From the NCBI GenBank assembly GCA_017936885.1, contig JAGBEO010000013.1:186001-250000 (forward strand): a stretch of DNA of 64,000 nt, read 5' to 3'. A program made the translations under genes and the position numbers. Below are positions 37,595-47,114 of the stretch, one piece after another. The stretch comes from Lachnospiraceae bacterium. GTDB taxonomy: Bacteria; Bacillota; Clostridia; Lachnospirales; Lachnospiraceae. The notes below the pieces were generated by a model. The model was not told the origin of the DNA. It saw nothing but the letters and a program-made list of their open reading frames with translations, and did not search any database. Every line of letters starts with the position of its first letter. The stretch's first letter is position 1.

Positions 37595-39041
37595 TCTGTA
37601 ATTTCTCGATTCCCTTACGGATTCTTGCTAAGGACTCGTCCTTCCCTAAGATTTCCATCAGTTCTGTGGCGCCGCCCGGTGTCATCTGTTTGCCGGATAC
37701 GGCTGTTCTGACAGGCCACATCACATAACCGTTCTTACATCCCTTTTGTTCCACATAAGCGGATAAAGTCTGATACAGCGCATCATTGCTGTAATCTTCC
37801 TGCGCTTCCAAAATCGGAAGGAGTTCTGTCAGAACTTCCAATGATGTCTCTGCATTGGTCTTCATCTTCTTATGGGTATACATCTCCACATCATATTCCG
37901 GAAGTTCTTCAAAGAAATCGATATGTTCTTTGATATCCGGGAAAATTTCAATTCTGGTTTTAACCATAGCGGCAATCTTCTTAAGATCCATGTCCTTCGT
38001 GATGACTTCTTTCAAATAAGGTTCTGCCATCTCATAGAACTTGTCAAAATCCATGGCTTTCATATATTCACCGTTCATCCACTTTAATTTGGTGTAATCA
38101 AACACCGCAGGGGATTTGGATAAATGGTGGTAATCAAATTTCTGCACCAGCTCTTCTAACGTAAAAATCTCGTTATTGTCTTCCGGGCTCCAGCCAAGCA
38201 GCGCCACAAAATTCACGATAGCTTCCGATAAAAAGCCCTGATCAATCAGATCTTCATAAGAAGAGTGTCCGCACCGCTTGGACAGCTTCTGGTGGTTTTC
38301 GTCTGTAATTAACGGACAATGAATGTATTCCGGTACTTCCCATCCGAATGCATCATAAAGACGATTGTACTTAGGCGAGGAAGATAAATACTCGTTTCCT
38401 CTTACCACGTGGGTAATTCCCATCAAATGATCATCTACTACATTGGCAAAATTATAAGTCGGATATCCGTCGGATTTGATGAGGATCATATCATCCAATT
38501 CCGCATTATCTACCGTAATGTCACCGTAGATATCATCATGGAAAGTTGTAGTACCCTCTGTGGGATTGTTCTGTCTGATGACATAAGGCTTACCGGCAGC
38601 GAGATTTGCTTCGATTTCTTCCTTGGATAAATGCAGACAGTGCTTGTCATATACATTGATCTCTTTTCCTGCTACTGTCTGGGTCAGCGTTGCCAGTCTT
38701 TCTTTATCACAGAAACAATAATAGGCTTCTCCCTTATCGATCAGCTCTTTGGCATATTTCAAATAAATACCCTGTTTCTGGCGGTCACTCTGTACATAAG
38801 GACCCACACCCCCGTCCTTATCCGGTCCCTCGTCATGTACCAGACCGGTCTTCTCTAAGGTTCGGTAAATAATCTCCACAGCACCTTCTACATAGCGCTC
38901 CTGATCAGTATCCTCTATTCTTAAAATAAAATCTCCGCCTTCATGCTTCGTGATCAGATATGCATACAATGCGGTTCTGAGATTACCTACATGCATACGT
39001 CCGGTAGGACTCGGTGCATATCTTGTTCTGATTTTTTTCAT
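37587..39041 (-). CDS. gltX: Glutamate--tRNA ligase
   Basis: Class I synthetase charging tRNA-Glu (and possibly tRNA-Gln, as expected when amidation is used). 484 residues from ATG 39041, preceded by AAGGAAA. The frame is open to 39236, but that would add 65 residues and overlap the hydrogenase gene, so the inner start is chosen. [18 protein letters not shown] is the HIGH region and KLSKRCGH the KMSKS loop. The C-terminal anticodon-binding helical domain is complete. Confidence 0.96.
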   Translation of the reverse strand: MKKIRTRYAPSPTGRMHVGNLRTALYAYLITKHEGGDFILRIEDTDQERYVEGAVEIIYRTLEKTGLVHDEGPDKDGGVGPYVQSDRQKQGIYLKYAKELIDKGEAYYCFCDKERLATLTQTVAGKEINVYDKHCLHLSKEEIEANLAAGKPYVIRQNNPTEGTTTFHDDIYGDITVDNAELDDMILIKSDGYPTYNFANVVDDHLMGITHVVRGNEYLSSSPKYNRLYDAFGWEVPEYIHCPLITDENHQKLSKRCGHSSYEDLIDQGFLSEAIVNFVALLGWSPEDNNEIFTLEELVQKFDYHHLSKSPAVFDYTKLKWMNGEYMKAMDFDKFYEMAEPYLKEVITKDMDLKKIAAMVKTRIEIFPDIKEHIDFFEELPEYDVEMYTHKKMKTNAETSLEVLTELLPILEAQEDYSNDALYQTLSAYVEQKGCKNGYVMWPVRTAVSGKQMTPGGATELMEILGKDESLARIRKGIEKLQNA

Positions 39042-39108
39042 GGTTCTGTTTTCCTTTGCAATCTTTATCGTTTCTCTGTCAATTTTTGGGATTGCATCCT
39101 TTCTCTTG

Positions 39109-40587
39109 CTATATATTGTCCGGCAGTTTCTTTTCCGCCGCATTCTGGAAAGCGCCCACTGCTTTGGTTGCAACAGCGACAGGAATATTCGTTCCGGCTC
39201 CTGCAACACAGCCGCCAGGACATGCCATTCCTTCAATCAGACAGCCGTTTTTCTTTCCTGCCTTTGCAAGCATCAGCATCTTCTTACATTCCGCAAGGCT
39301 TTCCGCGTGTTCAATGTTAACTTCCACATCAGGATAATATTCTCTGACACATTCTTCAATGGCGCTTGCCACACCGCCAGCCACACCGTATCCGCGTCCG
39401 GCTCCGGTAGCACCTTTTAACTCGTCCATTGCCTGGATTTCTTTGAGCAGAATTCCTCTCGCTTCAAAAATACCCGTCAATTCCTCGAAGGTAATAACGA
39501 AATCCACATCGGAACGAATAGTTCTTCTGGAGGCTTCCAGCTTCTTGGATGCACAGGGTCCGATAAAGACTACCTTGGCATCAGGATGTTCTTCTTTAAT
39601 AACACGTGCAGTCGCCACCATAGGGGTAAGTGCATTGGATATTTTATCAATCGTTTCCGGGAAGAATTTCTTCGCCAGCACAGACCAGGACGGACAGCAG
39701 GATGTCAGACTAAAAGGCAGATTGCCGGTAGCTACTTCCTTAGCATAATGCTCTGCCTCTGCAATGGCACCCATATCCGCACCGATGGCTGTTTCATACA
39801 CATCATAGAAACCTAATTCTTTTAATGCGGTCTTAAACATATCCGGTGTTACATCCGGCCCGAACTGTCCGGCGAATGCCGGTGCAACCTGTGCAATAAT
39901 CTTTTGACCGGACTGCATAGCACGGATCAACTGGAAAATCTGAGACTTGTCCGCAATCGCACCGAACGGACAGCTTACCATACATTGACCGCAGGATACA
40001 CACAATTCATTATCAATGACTGCTCTTTTCTTATCATCATTCTTAATCGCATTCACACCGCAGGCACCTGCACAAGGTCTTACCTGATGGGATATGGCAT
40101 CATAAGGACAGACTGCCTTACATTTACCGCATTTGATACACTTCTCCTGATCAATAATGGATTTACCGTTCTTCATGGAAATCGCACCGCGCGGACATAC
40201 CTCTCTGCAGGGATGCGCCACACAGCCCATGCAAAGGTCCGTCACATGATAACAATTCTCCGGACATGCATTACAGGCAGACGGAATAACCTGCATCAGC
40301 GGCGGCTCATAGTATTTCTCTGAAATATTACTCTCTTCCAGCCCCTGTGTTAAGTGAACCGGCTGATTTTCCGGGCGAAGTGATAATCCCATGGCAAGAC
40401 GAATTCTCTCTCGCACAATTGCACGTTCTCTATAAATACTTTCATATTCGGACTCATCATAATCCACAATCTTATAGGGAAGAGCTTCAATATCATCTTT
40501 CAGATTATCTGAATGATATGCCAGATTGGCTACTTCCTTAAAAATCCGTCTTCTGTTCTTGCGAACCTGCGTATCAATTCCTCTCAT
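39109..40587 (-). CDS. Monomeric [FeFe] hydrogenase, group B-like
   Basis: 492 residues. An N-terminal helical region (~90 residues) is followed by a set of ferredoxin-like Cys motifs ([48 protein letters not shown]). The H-cluster loops follow: TSCCPSW near 295, GPCASKK near 342 and [12 protein letters not shown] near 452, so all cluster ligands are present. It should oxidise or produce H2 or sense redox state; group B members are poorly characterised. No hydE/F/G maturation genes or electron-bifurcating partners are nearby. Located between gltX and an ABC exporter operon. Confidence 0.9.
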   Translation of the reverse strand: MRGIDTQVRKNRRRIFKEVANLAYHSDNLKDDIEALPYKIVDYDESEYESIYRERAIVRERIRLAMGLSLRPENQPVHLTQGLEESNISEKYYEPPLMQVIPSACNACPENCYHVTDLCMGCVAHPCREVCPRGAISMKNGKSIIDQEKCIKCGKCKAVCPYDAISHQVRPCAGACGVNAIKNDDKKRAVIDNELCVSCGQCMVSCPFGAIADKSQIFQLIRAMQSGQKIIAQVAPAFAGQFGPDVTPDMFKTALKELGFYDVYETAIGADMGAIAEAEHYAKEVATGNLPFSLTSCCPSWSVLAKKFFPETIDKISNALTPMVATARVIKEEHPDAKVVFIGPCASKKLEASRRTIRSDVDFVITFEELTGIFEARGILLKEIQAMDELKGATGAGRGYGVAGGVASAIEECVREYYPDVEVNIEHAESLAECKKMLMLAKAGKKNGCLIEGMACPGGCVAGAGTNIPVAVATKAVGAFQNAAEKKLPDNI

Positions 40588-40668
40588 AAAAATACCACGC
40601 CTTCTTGTTTATTTTCTACAGTGTTCAGAAAAACTGTTAATATTTTCACAATCCATTTACATAAATAT

Positions 40669-40710
40669 CCCCGTAAGTAGACATGTCTATTTTTACACAA
40701 ACTTACGGGG
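40669..40710. terminator. Long hairpin in the gap before the hydrogenase gene
   Basis: CCCCGTAAGT (40669-40678) pairs perfectly with ACTTACGGGG (40701-40710). The loop begins with the 10-bp palindrome AGACATGTCT (40679-40688). It lies 32 bases beyond the GldG-type gene stop, so it probably ends that operon, but no strong T run follows; a regulatory role for the hydrogenase gene is also possible. Confidence 0.5.
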
Positions 40711-40741
40711 AAATCAAGTGAATTTACGTAATCTGAAAATT

Positions 40742-42865
40742 CTATTTTTTACGGCGGCTCAAACAAATGATAAGCCCCGCTGCCAGCGCACCGATCGGAA
40801 GAATAAAGACTGCTATTACCCCTACCAGATACACTGCCTGCGCACGAAAGACCAGATTGCCGATTTCAAAGCTTTTCGCCGGAATTGCGACAGAACTCTC
40901 ATGATCTGCCAGAGAACTGATCATACTGCAAAAAAGCTTAATATTATAACCGGGAACCATATCATCTGCCACGGTAGTAAACATACTTTCATTGGCAACA
41001 ATCAGCGCTTGGGAAAGTTCTCCCTGATCCGTTGTTTTCTCTGCTCTTAAACTGATTACAAAAGGGCCATCAATATCGTCAGCTGACTTGCTGTAGTCTT
41101 CCACATTCGAAACATTGACTTTGCTGAAAGAACTGTCGCTGGTTGTCAAAAGTGGTGTATAGTAAACGCCATCTGTTGCCTCATCATAGGATAATCCGCG
41201 GGAAAGCGGCGCAAAAACCGCACCGTCTACAACTCTCTGCGTCACTTCATCATAAGCAATCTCAGGGAAGAGATAATAAGGGCTCTGGTAATAATATTCC
41301 CGATCTCCTTCCACGATCATACCGTCCACAACAGAGACACCGTAATAATCCAGAATTCGCTCAAAATTATCCATACTTTCTTCGGTAAAGGTAGGAAGCA
41401 GGAAGGCATTGCCGCCCTGTTCAAGGTATGCAATGATCATATCCGCATCATCCTCTGAAAAATCACTGGTAGGTGCATTAATGATAACACCCTGTGCATC
41501 TGCCGGGATTTCATCCACAGAGTACAAGGTCAATTCTTCATATGTTACATTCTCTTTGGTGAGAGCATTTAAAAAGGTCTCTTCGAAGCCCAGTTCTCCA
41601 TGTCCGGCTATAATATAAAATTTAGGAATATCCTCTGTCGTCACATAAGCAATGGCCGATGCAAGCTGTCCTTCCCCGTCATATCCGGTAATCTCATAAC
41701 TATAAGAGGTATAATTCATCTCATAGGCATAGATGGAATTGTAGTCCACCACAGTACTGTTGGCCGGGCCTACCACGATCAGACTGTTGTTCGTCGGCTC
41801 TTCACTTGTGTAGTTATAATAGAATTTCGGATTAGCCACAGGACTGACATATTCTACCTTAATATGATCGGACAAACCTTCCATCTGCGTCAGCGTCTTG
41901 TCCAGATCTTCGTCTTTGGAGGCTTCCTCTGCCAGAACATAAATTGTAATATCGTCTGTAAGATTTGACAACATTTCTTTCGTATCATCTGTCAAAGTGT
42001 AAATCTTGTTAGACGTCACATCAAAAGAAGTATACTGATCCGGCACATAGTTTAATCCAAGATTTACAGCAATCGTCAATACTGCCATCACAAGAATTGT
42101 GGCAACACTGTAAGTTCCCAGCTTAATTCCTTTGCCGGATACACTGTATCTGCGCTTCTGAATGGACTGTGCCGTGCAGAATAATACAAATGCAGTCAAG
42201 GTGATATAATAAGCCACGGCTTCTATCTGAAAATAGCCGCTGGAAAGCATATCAAATCTGCTTACCATATCGAAGCAGCGTAATACCTTAGACACAATTT
42301 CTGCAAACACAGTTGTACCGGAGCTTGATAAAATGCTGCAAAGCCCTGACATAATATAGCCTAAAAACAGTACAACTAATGTAAGGACAGCAGCAATCAC
42401 TACACTGTCCGTCAAAGAGGATAAAAATAATCCGATTGCCAGAGCAAGACAGCCGTATAAGAAAAATCCAAACAAGGACGAATATGATATTCCTATCTGG
42501 AATTCCCCTGCCTGCATCAGGGCGAGAGGTGTCAGGCCGATCACAACTGTCGGAATCGCAAGCACAGTTACCAGGGCAAGATATTTACCCATAACAATCC
42601 TGCCAACCGACACCGGCGCCGTTAAAATTAACTGATCCGTTTTATATTTCCGGTCTTCCGAAAGACTGCGCATAGTCAGAATCGGAATCGTAATGATAAA
42701 TAAAAACACAATACTCTGCAGCACATAAGATATGGTGGGATATCCTGCCAGCATATTAAATACGGTAAAATAAATTCCCATCATAAAAAGAGTTGCCGCA
42801 ACAAATAACCACCCGATAAAGGAATGAAAGAAGGATCTTAAATCTCTCTTATAAATTGCTATCAT
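40742..42865 (-). CDS. ABC-2 type permease fused to GldG-like auxiliary domain
   Basis: 707 residues from ATG 42865, which has AGGAGG nine bases before it. Residues 1-240 hold six membrane helices with ABC-2 permease features (FIITIPILTMRSLSEDRK). Another helix lies near 255-275, followed by a large extracytoplasmic GldG/ABC_transp_aux region (YTLTDDTKEMLSNL, DIPKFYIIAGHGE, LLPTFTE) and a final helix with a basic tail. Fusing the GldF-type permease and GldG-type domain in one chain is a common arrangement. The transported substrate is unknown. Overlaps the ATPase gene by 17 bases. Confidence 0.85.
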   Translation of the reverse strand: MIAIYKRDLRSFFHSFIGWLFVAATLFMMGIYFTVFNMLAGYPTISYVLQSIVFLFIITIPILTMRSLSEDRKYKTDQLILTAPVSVGRIVMGKYLALVTVLAIPTVVIGLTPLALMQAGEFQIGISYSSLFGFFLYGCLALAIGLFLSSLTDSVVIAAVLTLVVLFLGYIMSGLCSILSSSGTTVFAEIVSKVLRCFDMVSRFDMLSSGYFQIEAVAYYITLTAFVLFCTAQSIQKRRYSVSGKGIKLGTYSVATILVMAVLTIAVNLGLNYVPDQYTSFDVTSNKIYTLTDDTKEMLSNLTDDITIYVLAEEASKDEDLDKTLTQMEGLSDHIKVEYVSPVANPKFYYNYTSEEPTNNSLIVVGPANSTVVDYNSIYAYEMNYTSYSYEITGYDGEGQLASAIAYVTTEDIPKFYIIAGHGELGFEETFLNALTKENVTYEELTLYSVDEIPADAQGVIINAPTSDFSEDDADMIIAYLEQGGNAFLLPTFTEESMDNFERILDYYGVSVVDGMIVEGDREYYYQSPYYLFPEIAYDEVTQRVVDGAVFAPLSRGLSYDEATDGVYYTPLLTTSDSSFSKVNVSNVEDYSKSADDIDGPFVISLRAEKTTDQGELSQALIVANESMFTTVADDMVPGYNIKLFCSMISSLADHESSVAIPAKSFEIGNLVFRAQAVYLVGVIAVFILPIGALAAGLIICLSRRKK

Positions 42866-43847
42866 CGTCTGTATCCTCCTGCTCATCATTTATGATATCT
42901 TCATTTTCTTCCGCCTGTGTATCGGTTAATTCAAGGAAGATATCTTCCAATGTTTTTTCCACTCTGTTCATGGATAAAATCGGCAGTCCGGCACCGGATA
43001 ATGCCACGGACAATTCCTTACGGATATCAATATTGTCTTTCGATATAATCCTTATCTTAATACCATTTGCTTCTTCCGACTGCTCAAAGATATAGGTCTC
43101 TATCTGCCCCATCGCCTTAAGCACTTCTTCAGCCTGTACTTTATCACCCAACACGGTTACTTCCAGTTCTACCTTAACCCGCATCATCTTCTGCAGTTCT
43201 TCCGGGGAACCGCTTGCCACAAGCTTTCCTTCGGAAATAATCATGATGTGGTCACATACCACACTGACTTCAGACAAAATATGCGAACTCAGGATTACCG
43301 TATGTTCCTTTGCCAGACCTTTGATCAAATCCCGCATCTCTATAATCTGCTTAGGGTCCAGTCCCACCATCGGCTCATCTAAAATAATCACTTCCGGATA
43401 ACCAATCAGTGCCTGTGCCAATCCTACACGCTGTTTGTAGCCTTTGGAAAGATTTTTAATGAGGCGGTTTTCAACCTCATTTAACTGAATCTTATTAACG
43501 ATCTCTTCCACATGCTCTGTTCTTTCTTTCTTCGGTATCTTCTTAAGTTCTGCCACAAACATCAGATATTCCCGCACTGTCATATCCGTATACAACGGTG
43601 GAATCTCCGGCAGATAGCCAATACATTGTTTGGCTTTGATCGGCTCCTTCAAAATGTCATATCCGTTTATCGTCACTGTACCGCTGCTTGCGGCGATATA
43701 GCCTGTCATCATATTCATCGTCGTGGATTTACCCGCACCGTTTGGACCTAAAAAGCCATAAATCTGCCCTTTTTCTACCGTAAACGACAAATGATCCACT
43801 GCCGTGTGGTTTCCGTATCTCTTGACTAAGTTCTCTACCTGTATCAC
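42849..43847 (-). CDS. ABC transporter ATP-binding protein (GldA/CcmA-like)
   Basis: 332 residues starting at GTG 43847 with GGGAGGAG before it; the frame is open to 43874 but without a good RBS. Walker A GPNGAGKSTT, signature NLSKGYKQRVGLAQAL, Walker B VIILDEPMVGLD, and the H-loop SSHILSEV. The C-terminal 100 residues resemble DUF4162-type regions of ABC-2 exporters, ending in a Glu/Asp-rich tail. It drives the membrane protein encoded next. Confidence 0.93.
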   Translation of the reverse strand: MIQVENLVKRYGNHTAVDHLSFTVEKGQIYGFLGPNGAGKSTTMNMMTGYIAASSGTVTINGYDILKEPIKAKQCIGYLPEIPPLYTDMTVREYLMFVAELKKIPKKERTEHVEEIVNKIQLNEVENRLIKNLSKGYKQRVGLAQALIGYPEVIILDEPMVGLDPKQIIEMRDLIKGLAKEHTVILSSHILSEVSVVCDHIMIISEGKLVASGSPEELQKMMRVKVELEVTVLGDKVQAEEVLKAMGQIETYIFEQSEEANGIKIRIISKDNIDIRKELSVALSGAGLPILSMNRVEKTLEDIFLELTDTQAEENEDIINDEQEDTDDDSNL

Positions 43848-44061
43848 AGAAAACTCCTCCCTTCTGTCTGACAAACACTTCTTTCAATATACCGGATAAA
43901 TGTGTCTCTATTCGTATCAAATTGTGAAAAATCTGTGTTCTATTTCTTCTGCTGTACCTAAAAGGATTCGTGTCACAATAAACACACTGTAAGGATTATA
44001 TCATATTATAGTAGTAAAAACATCTGTAAACATAGTGGATTACCACTAGGAAAGGTATCTT

Positions 44062-44235
44062 ATGAAAGATTATATATACAAAGAAACCCTTGCCAACTTT
44101 CCGCTTGCAATGGCATATGTTCCCATGCAGCACTTTAACGGCATCTGCGATAATCTGGAAGAAGCCTTCAGCGACGGAACAGTTTTCCCTGAGCTGAATA
44201 AGCCATTTACCGGAAGGAGGCACTGTAAGAAATGA
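44062..44235 (+). CDS. cotJA: Spore coat associated protein CotJA
   Basis: A 57-residue protein recognised from the LAMAYVPMQHFNGICDN core and the EAFSDGTVFPELNKPF motif. AAAGG lies six bases before the ATG. The TGA overlaps the cotJB start (ATGA at 44232-44235). First gene of cotJABC, which makes a spore coat layer in Bacillus and Clostridia; expression in the mother cell (SigE) is expected but I could not place a convincing SigE promoter in the 187-base gap to the divergent ABC operon. Confidence 0.9.
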   Translation: MKDYIYKETLANFPLAMAYVPMQHFNGICDNLEEAFSDGTVFPELNKPFTGRRHCKK

Positions 44236-44510
44236 TGAATATGCATTTTGCCAATGAGCAGGAAAAACTGCTCCACGATATCGGCATACTCAGCTTCGTG
44301 GTTGTGGAACTGACTTTATATCTGGACACCCACCCGGATGACCGAAATGCCATGGAATATTTTAATCATTATAATCGTATGACCAATCAGGCGAAAAAAG
44401 AATATTCTGCCAAATACGGTCCGCTGACAATTTCTTATGCAGATACATCGGAATGCAGTGACTGGAAATGGGCGCTTGGCCCAATGCCCTGGGAAGGAGG
44501 ATGCAACTAA
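44232..44510 (+). CDS. cotJB: Spore coat protein CotJB
   Basis: 92 residues. CotJB pattern: LLHDIGILSFVVVELTLYLDTHPDDRNA, EYFNHYNRMTNQAKKEYSAKYGPL and the C-terminal WKWALGPMPWEGG. AAGGAGG precedes it. Overlaps cotJA by 4 bases, and its stop overlaps the cotJC start (TAATG), so the three genes are translated in step. Confidence 0.95.
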   Translation: MMNMHFANEQEKLLHDIGILSFVVVELTLYLDTHPDDRNAMEYFNHYNRMTNQAKKEYSAKYGPLTISYADTSECSDWKWALGPMPWEGGCN

Positions 44511-45115
44511 TGTGGAATTATGAAAAAAGATTACAGTTCCCGGTCAATATTACAAGCCCGAATGCCAGACTGGCGCAGGCTATCATCAGTCAATACGGTG
44601 GACCGGACGGGGAAATGGGCGCATCTATGCGTTATCTCTCACAGCGATATGCGTCTCCCTATCGGGAGGTTTCCGCCATCCTGACAGATATCGGCACGGA
44701 GGAACTGGCGCACTTAGAGATGGTGGCTACTATTGTCCATCAGCTGACTAAAGATTTATCTATGGAAGAAATCGAAGAATCCGGATTTGCCAATTATTAT
44801 GTAGATCATACGGTTGGTATCTGGCCCCAGGCAGCAAGCGGCTTCCCGTTTACCGGTGCACAGTTCCAGTCTACCGGTGATATTATTACTGATTTGATGG
44901 AGGATATGGCGGCTGAACAAAAGGCGCGAACTACTTACGATAACATTCTGAGGCTTATTCATGACCAGGAGGTTTGTGAACCGATTAAGTTTTTGCGGGC
45001 GCGTGAGATTGTGCACTTCCAGAGGTTTGGCGAAGCACTGCGCATCGTTCAGGATAAATTAGATTCCAAGAACTTCTACGCATTCAATCCGGGCTTTGAT
45101 AAGTGTCCGTCATAA
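44510..45115 (+). CDS. cotJC: Spore coat protein CotJC, manganese catalase family
   Basis: 201 residues from ATG 44510 (AAGGAGG nine bases upstream). A four-helix dimanganese catalase fold: NARLAQAIISQYGGPDGEMG, TDIGTEELAHLEMVATIVHQ with Glu/His ligands, and the C-terminal FGEALRIVQDKLDSKNFYAFNPGFD. After FNPGFD the end is KCPS. A second copy of this 3' end, ending SSTGKGSCPCN, lies at 50302-50412. The last 12 bases and terminator recur at 53464. The gene's end is therefore the edge of the accessory island and its present C-terminus may not be the original one. Confidence 0.94.
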   Translation: MWNYEKRLQFPVNITSPNARLAQAIISQYGGPDGEMGASMRYLSQRYASPYREVSAILTDIGTEELAHLEMVATIVHQLTKDLSMEEIEESGFANYYVDHTVGIWPQAASGFPFTGAQFQSTGDIITDLMEDMAAEQKARTTYDNILRLIHDQEVCEPIKFLRAREIVHFQRFGEALRIVQDKLDSKNFYAFNPGFDKCPS

Positions 45116-45186
45116 ACCGATTATATCAATAAGAAAAGAAGCTGTTGCAAAGGTTGATTACTCACTACCGAAGCAATAGCTTCTTT
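45104..45186 (+). repeat. Direct repeat copy A: cotJC stop region plus terminator hairpin
   Basis: It starts with the last 12 bases of cotJC (TGTCCGTCATAA). It includes AAGAAGCTGTTGCAAAGG (45136-45153), TCACTACC (45162-45169) and AAGCAATAGCTTCTTT (45171-45186). AAGAAGCT/AGCTTCTT with TTGC/GCAA form a hairpin followed by TTTTT, so it acts as the cotJ terminator. The same blocks in the same order occur at 53464-53555 (copy B). Confidence 0.85.
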
Positions 45187-45245
45187 TTCCGATTTTAATA
45201 TGTTGTGTTTATAAATATGCAGCATAACAAAAAACATGCACCACC

Positions 45246-45351
45246 TACCGAAACACCAGTTCTCTGACAAGTCCCTATTTTAGATCTTTCACCCTCTCGA
45301 GAAAATCCTTTGCAGTTTTTGGTTCAATTATGAAATACAGTGCGATCATAT
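45246..45351 (-). pseudogene. Fossil of a SWIM gene joined to a GNAT gene
   Basis: 45299-45351 matches 44 of 53 bases of the intact SWIM gene (48462-48514). It can still be read as the 24-residue frame MIALYFIIEPKTAKDFLERV... at 45275-45349. Next to it, 45246-45280 matches 30 of 35 bases of the intact GNAT gene (47684-47718). The order SWIM then GNAT on the minus strand is the same as in the intact pair, but the sequence between is deleted. Confidence 0.75.
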
Positions 45352-45391
45352 ATAAACTTCGCAAACAACCCTTAGAAAGTGAAAAGAATAA

Positions 45392-46786
45392 CTATGACAT
45401 CAAAATCAAATCTTTTCTCACTTTGGAAAACTCCATCAACTCATCAGTAAATCCATTAATGGAAAACAAAATGAAACAATCTTTTCGCTCGTTCCTTTTC
45501 CATTCAACCTGTTCGGCTTTCTTCTCCAGACTCCGTAATACATCCACACCAACTTTATGCGTCCAGTATTTACATTCCCCAAAAATAATATGATTACCCT
45601 CTTTATCAAGAGCCACAATATCAATTTCAGTATTGTTATTCCACCATCTGCCGACTTTATCAAAGTGAAAATCCCATGTATCACTGGCATTAAGCTCCCA
45701 CATTTTTTCAATACATACATTCTCATATACATAGGCTATGTGTGCATCCACTAGGTTTGCCCGTATTTTGTTCATTGCCAGTTCAACATGTCCCGATTCA
45801 ATATAGTTCAGATTCGGAAAAATAAACCGAAACCAGAACAGCATAAAATTATCCTTAATTTTGTATAATCCCTTCTTGCTATTTTCTGGATTATCCTCTG
45901 TTACAGGAACCTCCCTCTCTAAAATATCAAGATTAATCAAGGTTTTCAGATATTTGGTAAGTCCCGTCTGTTTTAACTCAAGTGCAGTCGCTATTTTGGA
46001 AAGTTTCTGATTACCGGACGCGATTGTCTTAATAATAGAAAAATAACTCCCTACCTCACTGACCTCACGCTGCAGCAAAAAATTAGGCTCATCATATAAG
46101 AAGCTGGATTTCGACAATACATTATTTTCTATTGCCGAATAAACATTCGCGGAATCATAAAACAGTTCAATATATTTTGGCACGCCTCCGGTTATGGCAT
46201 AATACTCAATGAGTTCCTTTTCACTTTTATCAGGAAAGAATTCATGATAATGCCGGAAAGCTATCTGTTTCAGCTTGATTTGCCCTGTTCTACGTCCATA
46301 TAAAGGGCTGGAATAGGCAAGGGTCTGGCTTTCCATCATGGAGATAAGCGATCCACAAAGAATCACCATGACATTTCTGTCCTTCAATATCGTATCCCAT
46401 ATTCGCTGAAAGACAGAGGGAAAGGCACGGTTCGCCTTTCCGAGATATTGAAATTCATCAATAATCATCAGCTTTTTTCCATCGGAAGCAGCATCAGCGT
46501 CAATCCATACCTTGAAGATCATATCCCAACTGTCTACATTGGCATTCATCAGCAGTTCGTTGCCCATCTGCTCTGCGACAACGTTTTTAAAAGCAATCCT
46601 GTTTTGGGTTTCATTTTCTTCTGTTGCCAAAAAATAGATCGCCTTTTTATTTTCGATAAATTTATTTGTAAGTGCTGTTTTCCCTACTCTCCGTCGTCCA
46701 TATAGAATCACAAGGGAAGAACCGTCACGCTTATATTCTTTTTCCAAAAAGCCAAGTTCTTCTTGCCTGTTTATAAACTTTTTCAT
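45392..46786 (-). CDS. ATPase_2 / DUF234 family ATP-binding protein
   Basis: 464 residues from ATG 46786 with GAGGTGAT before it. The N-terminal STAND-like ATPase_2 domain has RQEELGFLEKEY, Walker A LYGRRRVGKTAL and Walker B LMIIDEFQYL. A winged helix lies around 260-310 (KIATALELKQTGLTKYLKTL). The C-terminal DUF234 domain carries a PD-(D/E)XK-like pattern, EIDIVALDKEGNHIIFGECKYW. Such proteins are common in mobile and accessory regions and their role is unclear. A collapsed copy of its 3' end lies at 50508-50579. Confidence 0.88.
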   Translation of the reverse strand: MKKFINRQEELGFLEKEYKRDGSSLVILYGRRRVGKTALTNKFIENKKAIYFLATEENETQNRIAFKNVVAEQMGNELLMNANVDSWDMIFKVWIDADAASDGKKLMIIDEFQYLGKANRAFPSVFQRIWDTILKDRNVMVILCGSLISMMESQTLAYSSPLYGRRTGQIKLKQIAFRHYHEFFPDKSEKELIEYYAITGGVPKYIELFYDSANVYSAIENNVLSKSSFLYDEPNFLLQREVSEVGSYFSIIKTIASGNQKLSKIATALELKQTGLTKYLKTLINLDILEREVPVTEDNPENSKKGLYKIKDNFMLFWFRFIFPNLNYIESGHVELAMNKIRANLVDAHIAYVYENVCIEKMWELNASDTWDFHFDKVGRWWNNNTEIDIVALDKEGNHIIFGECKYWTHKVGVDVLRSLEKKAEQVEWKRNERKDCFILFSINGFTDELMEFSKVRKDLILMS

Positions 46787-46808
46787 TCCATAATCACCTC
46801 TCACTATT

Positions 46809-46843
46809 ATTATACTTTAAATTATAATAATTTCAAGTATAAT
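46809..46843 (-). promoter_or_regulatory. Promoter of the ATPase_2 gene within a 35-bp palindrome
   Basis: On the minus strand TTGAAA (46831-46836) and TATAAT (46809-46814) are 16 bases apart. Both lie in an imperfect palindrome (arms of 17 bases, 16 matching). A dimeric regulator could bind here. Confidence 0.6.
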
Positions 46844-46885
46844 ATATGAGAATCGTCAGGAATACCCCGACGATTCTCATATATT
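46841..46885. terminator. Perfect 17-bp hairpin between the broken frame and the ATPase gene
   Basis: AATATATGAGAATCGTC (46841-46857) and GACGATTCTCATATATT (46869-46885) with an 11-base loop. It overlaps the stop of the remnant at 46877 and probably ends the relB transcript before the ATPase promoter. No strong T run follows. Confidence 0.6.
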
Positions 46886-47114
46886 CCAATTGGCAATTGT
46901 CAGTAGGTCTTCATTGAAGCCGCTTATCAGCATGGTATCTAAAAGTTGCTTCTCTGCCTTTTCAATCGCCTTGATTTTCAATTTCAAATCATTAATTTCA
47001 GCTGTGTCACTTTTTCGCCGTATGCTTTGCTTCAGTAAGTTCCGACAGTTTTGCAGCGATACAGCCATAAACCATATTCTCTAAATCTTCCTCTGCATCT
47101 TTGGTAATATATAT
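46877..47114 (-). pseudogene. Frameshifted remnant downstream of relB (serine recombinase C-terminus or toxin start)
   Basis: Right after the relB stop one frame reads YITKDAEEDLENMVYG...AKHTAKK and stops at 47007. Shifting by one base in the GAAAAAG run continues as SDTAEINDLKLKIKAIEKAE...LISGFNEDLLTIAN, ending at 46877. The second half resembles the helical C-terminus of large serine recombinases. The first half could belong to it or be the beginning of a ParE/RelE toxin, given its place after an antitoxin. No start codon with an RBS is seen. Confidence 0.5.

Noticed and set aside
45330-45593. Plus-strand frame at the start of the island
   Set aside because: Spans a fossil and the antisense of the ATPase gene; no RBS or family features.
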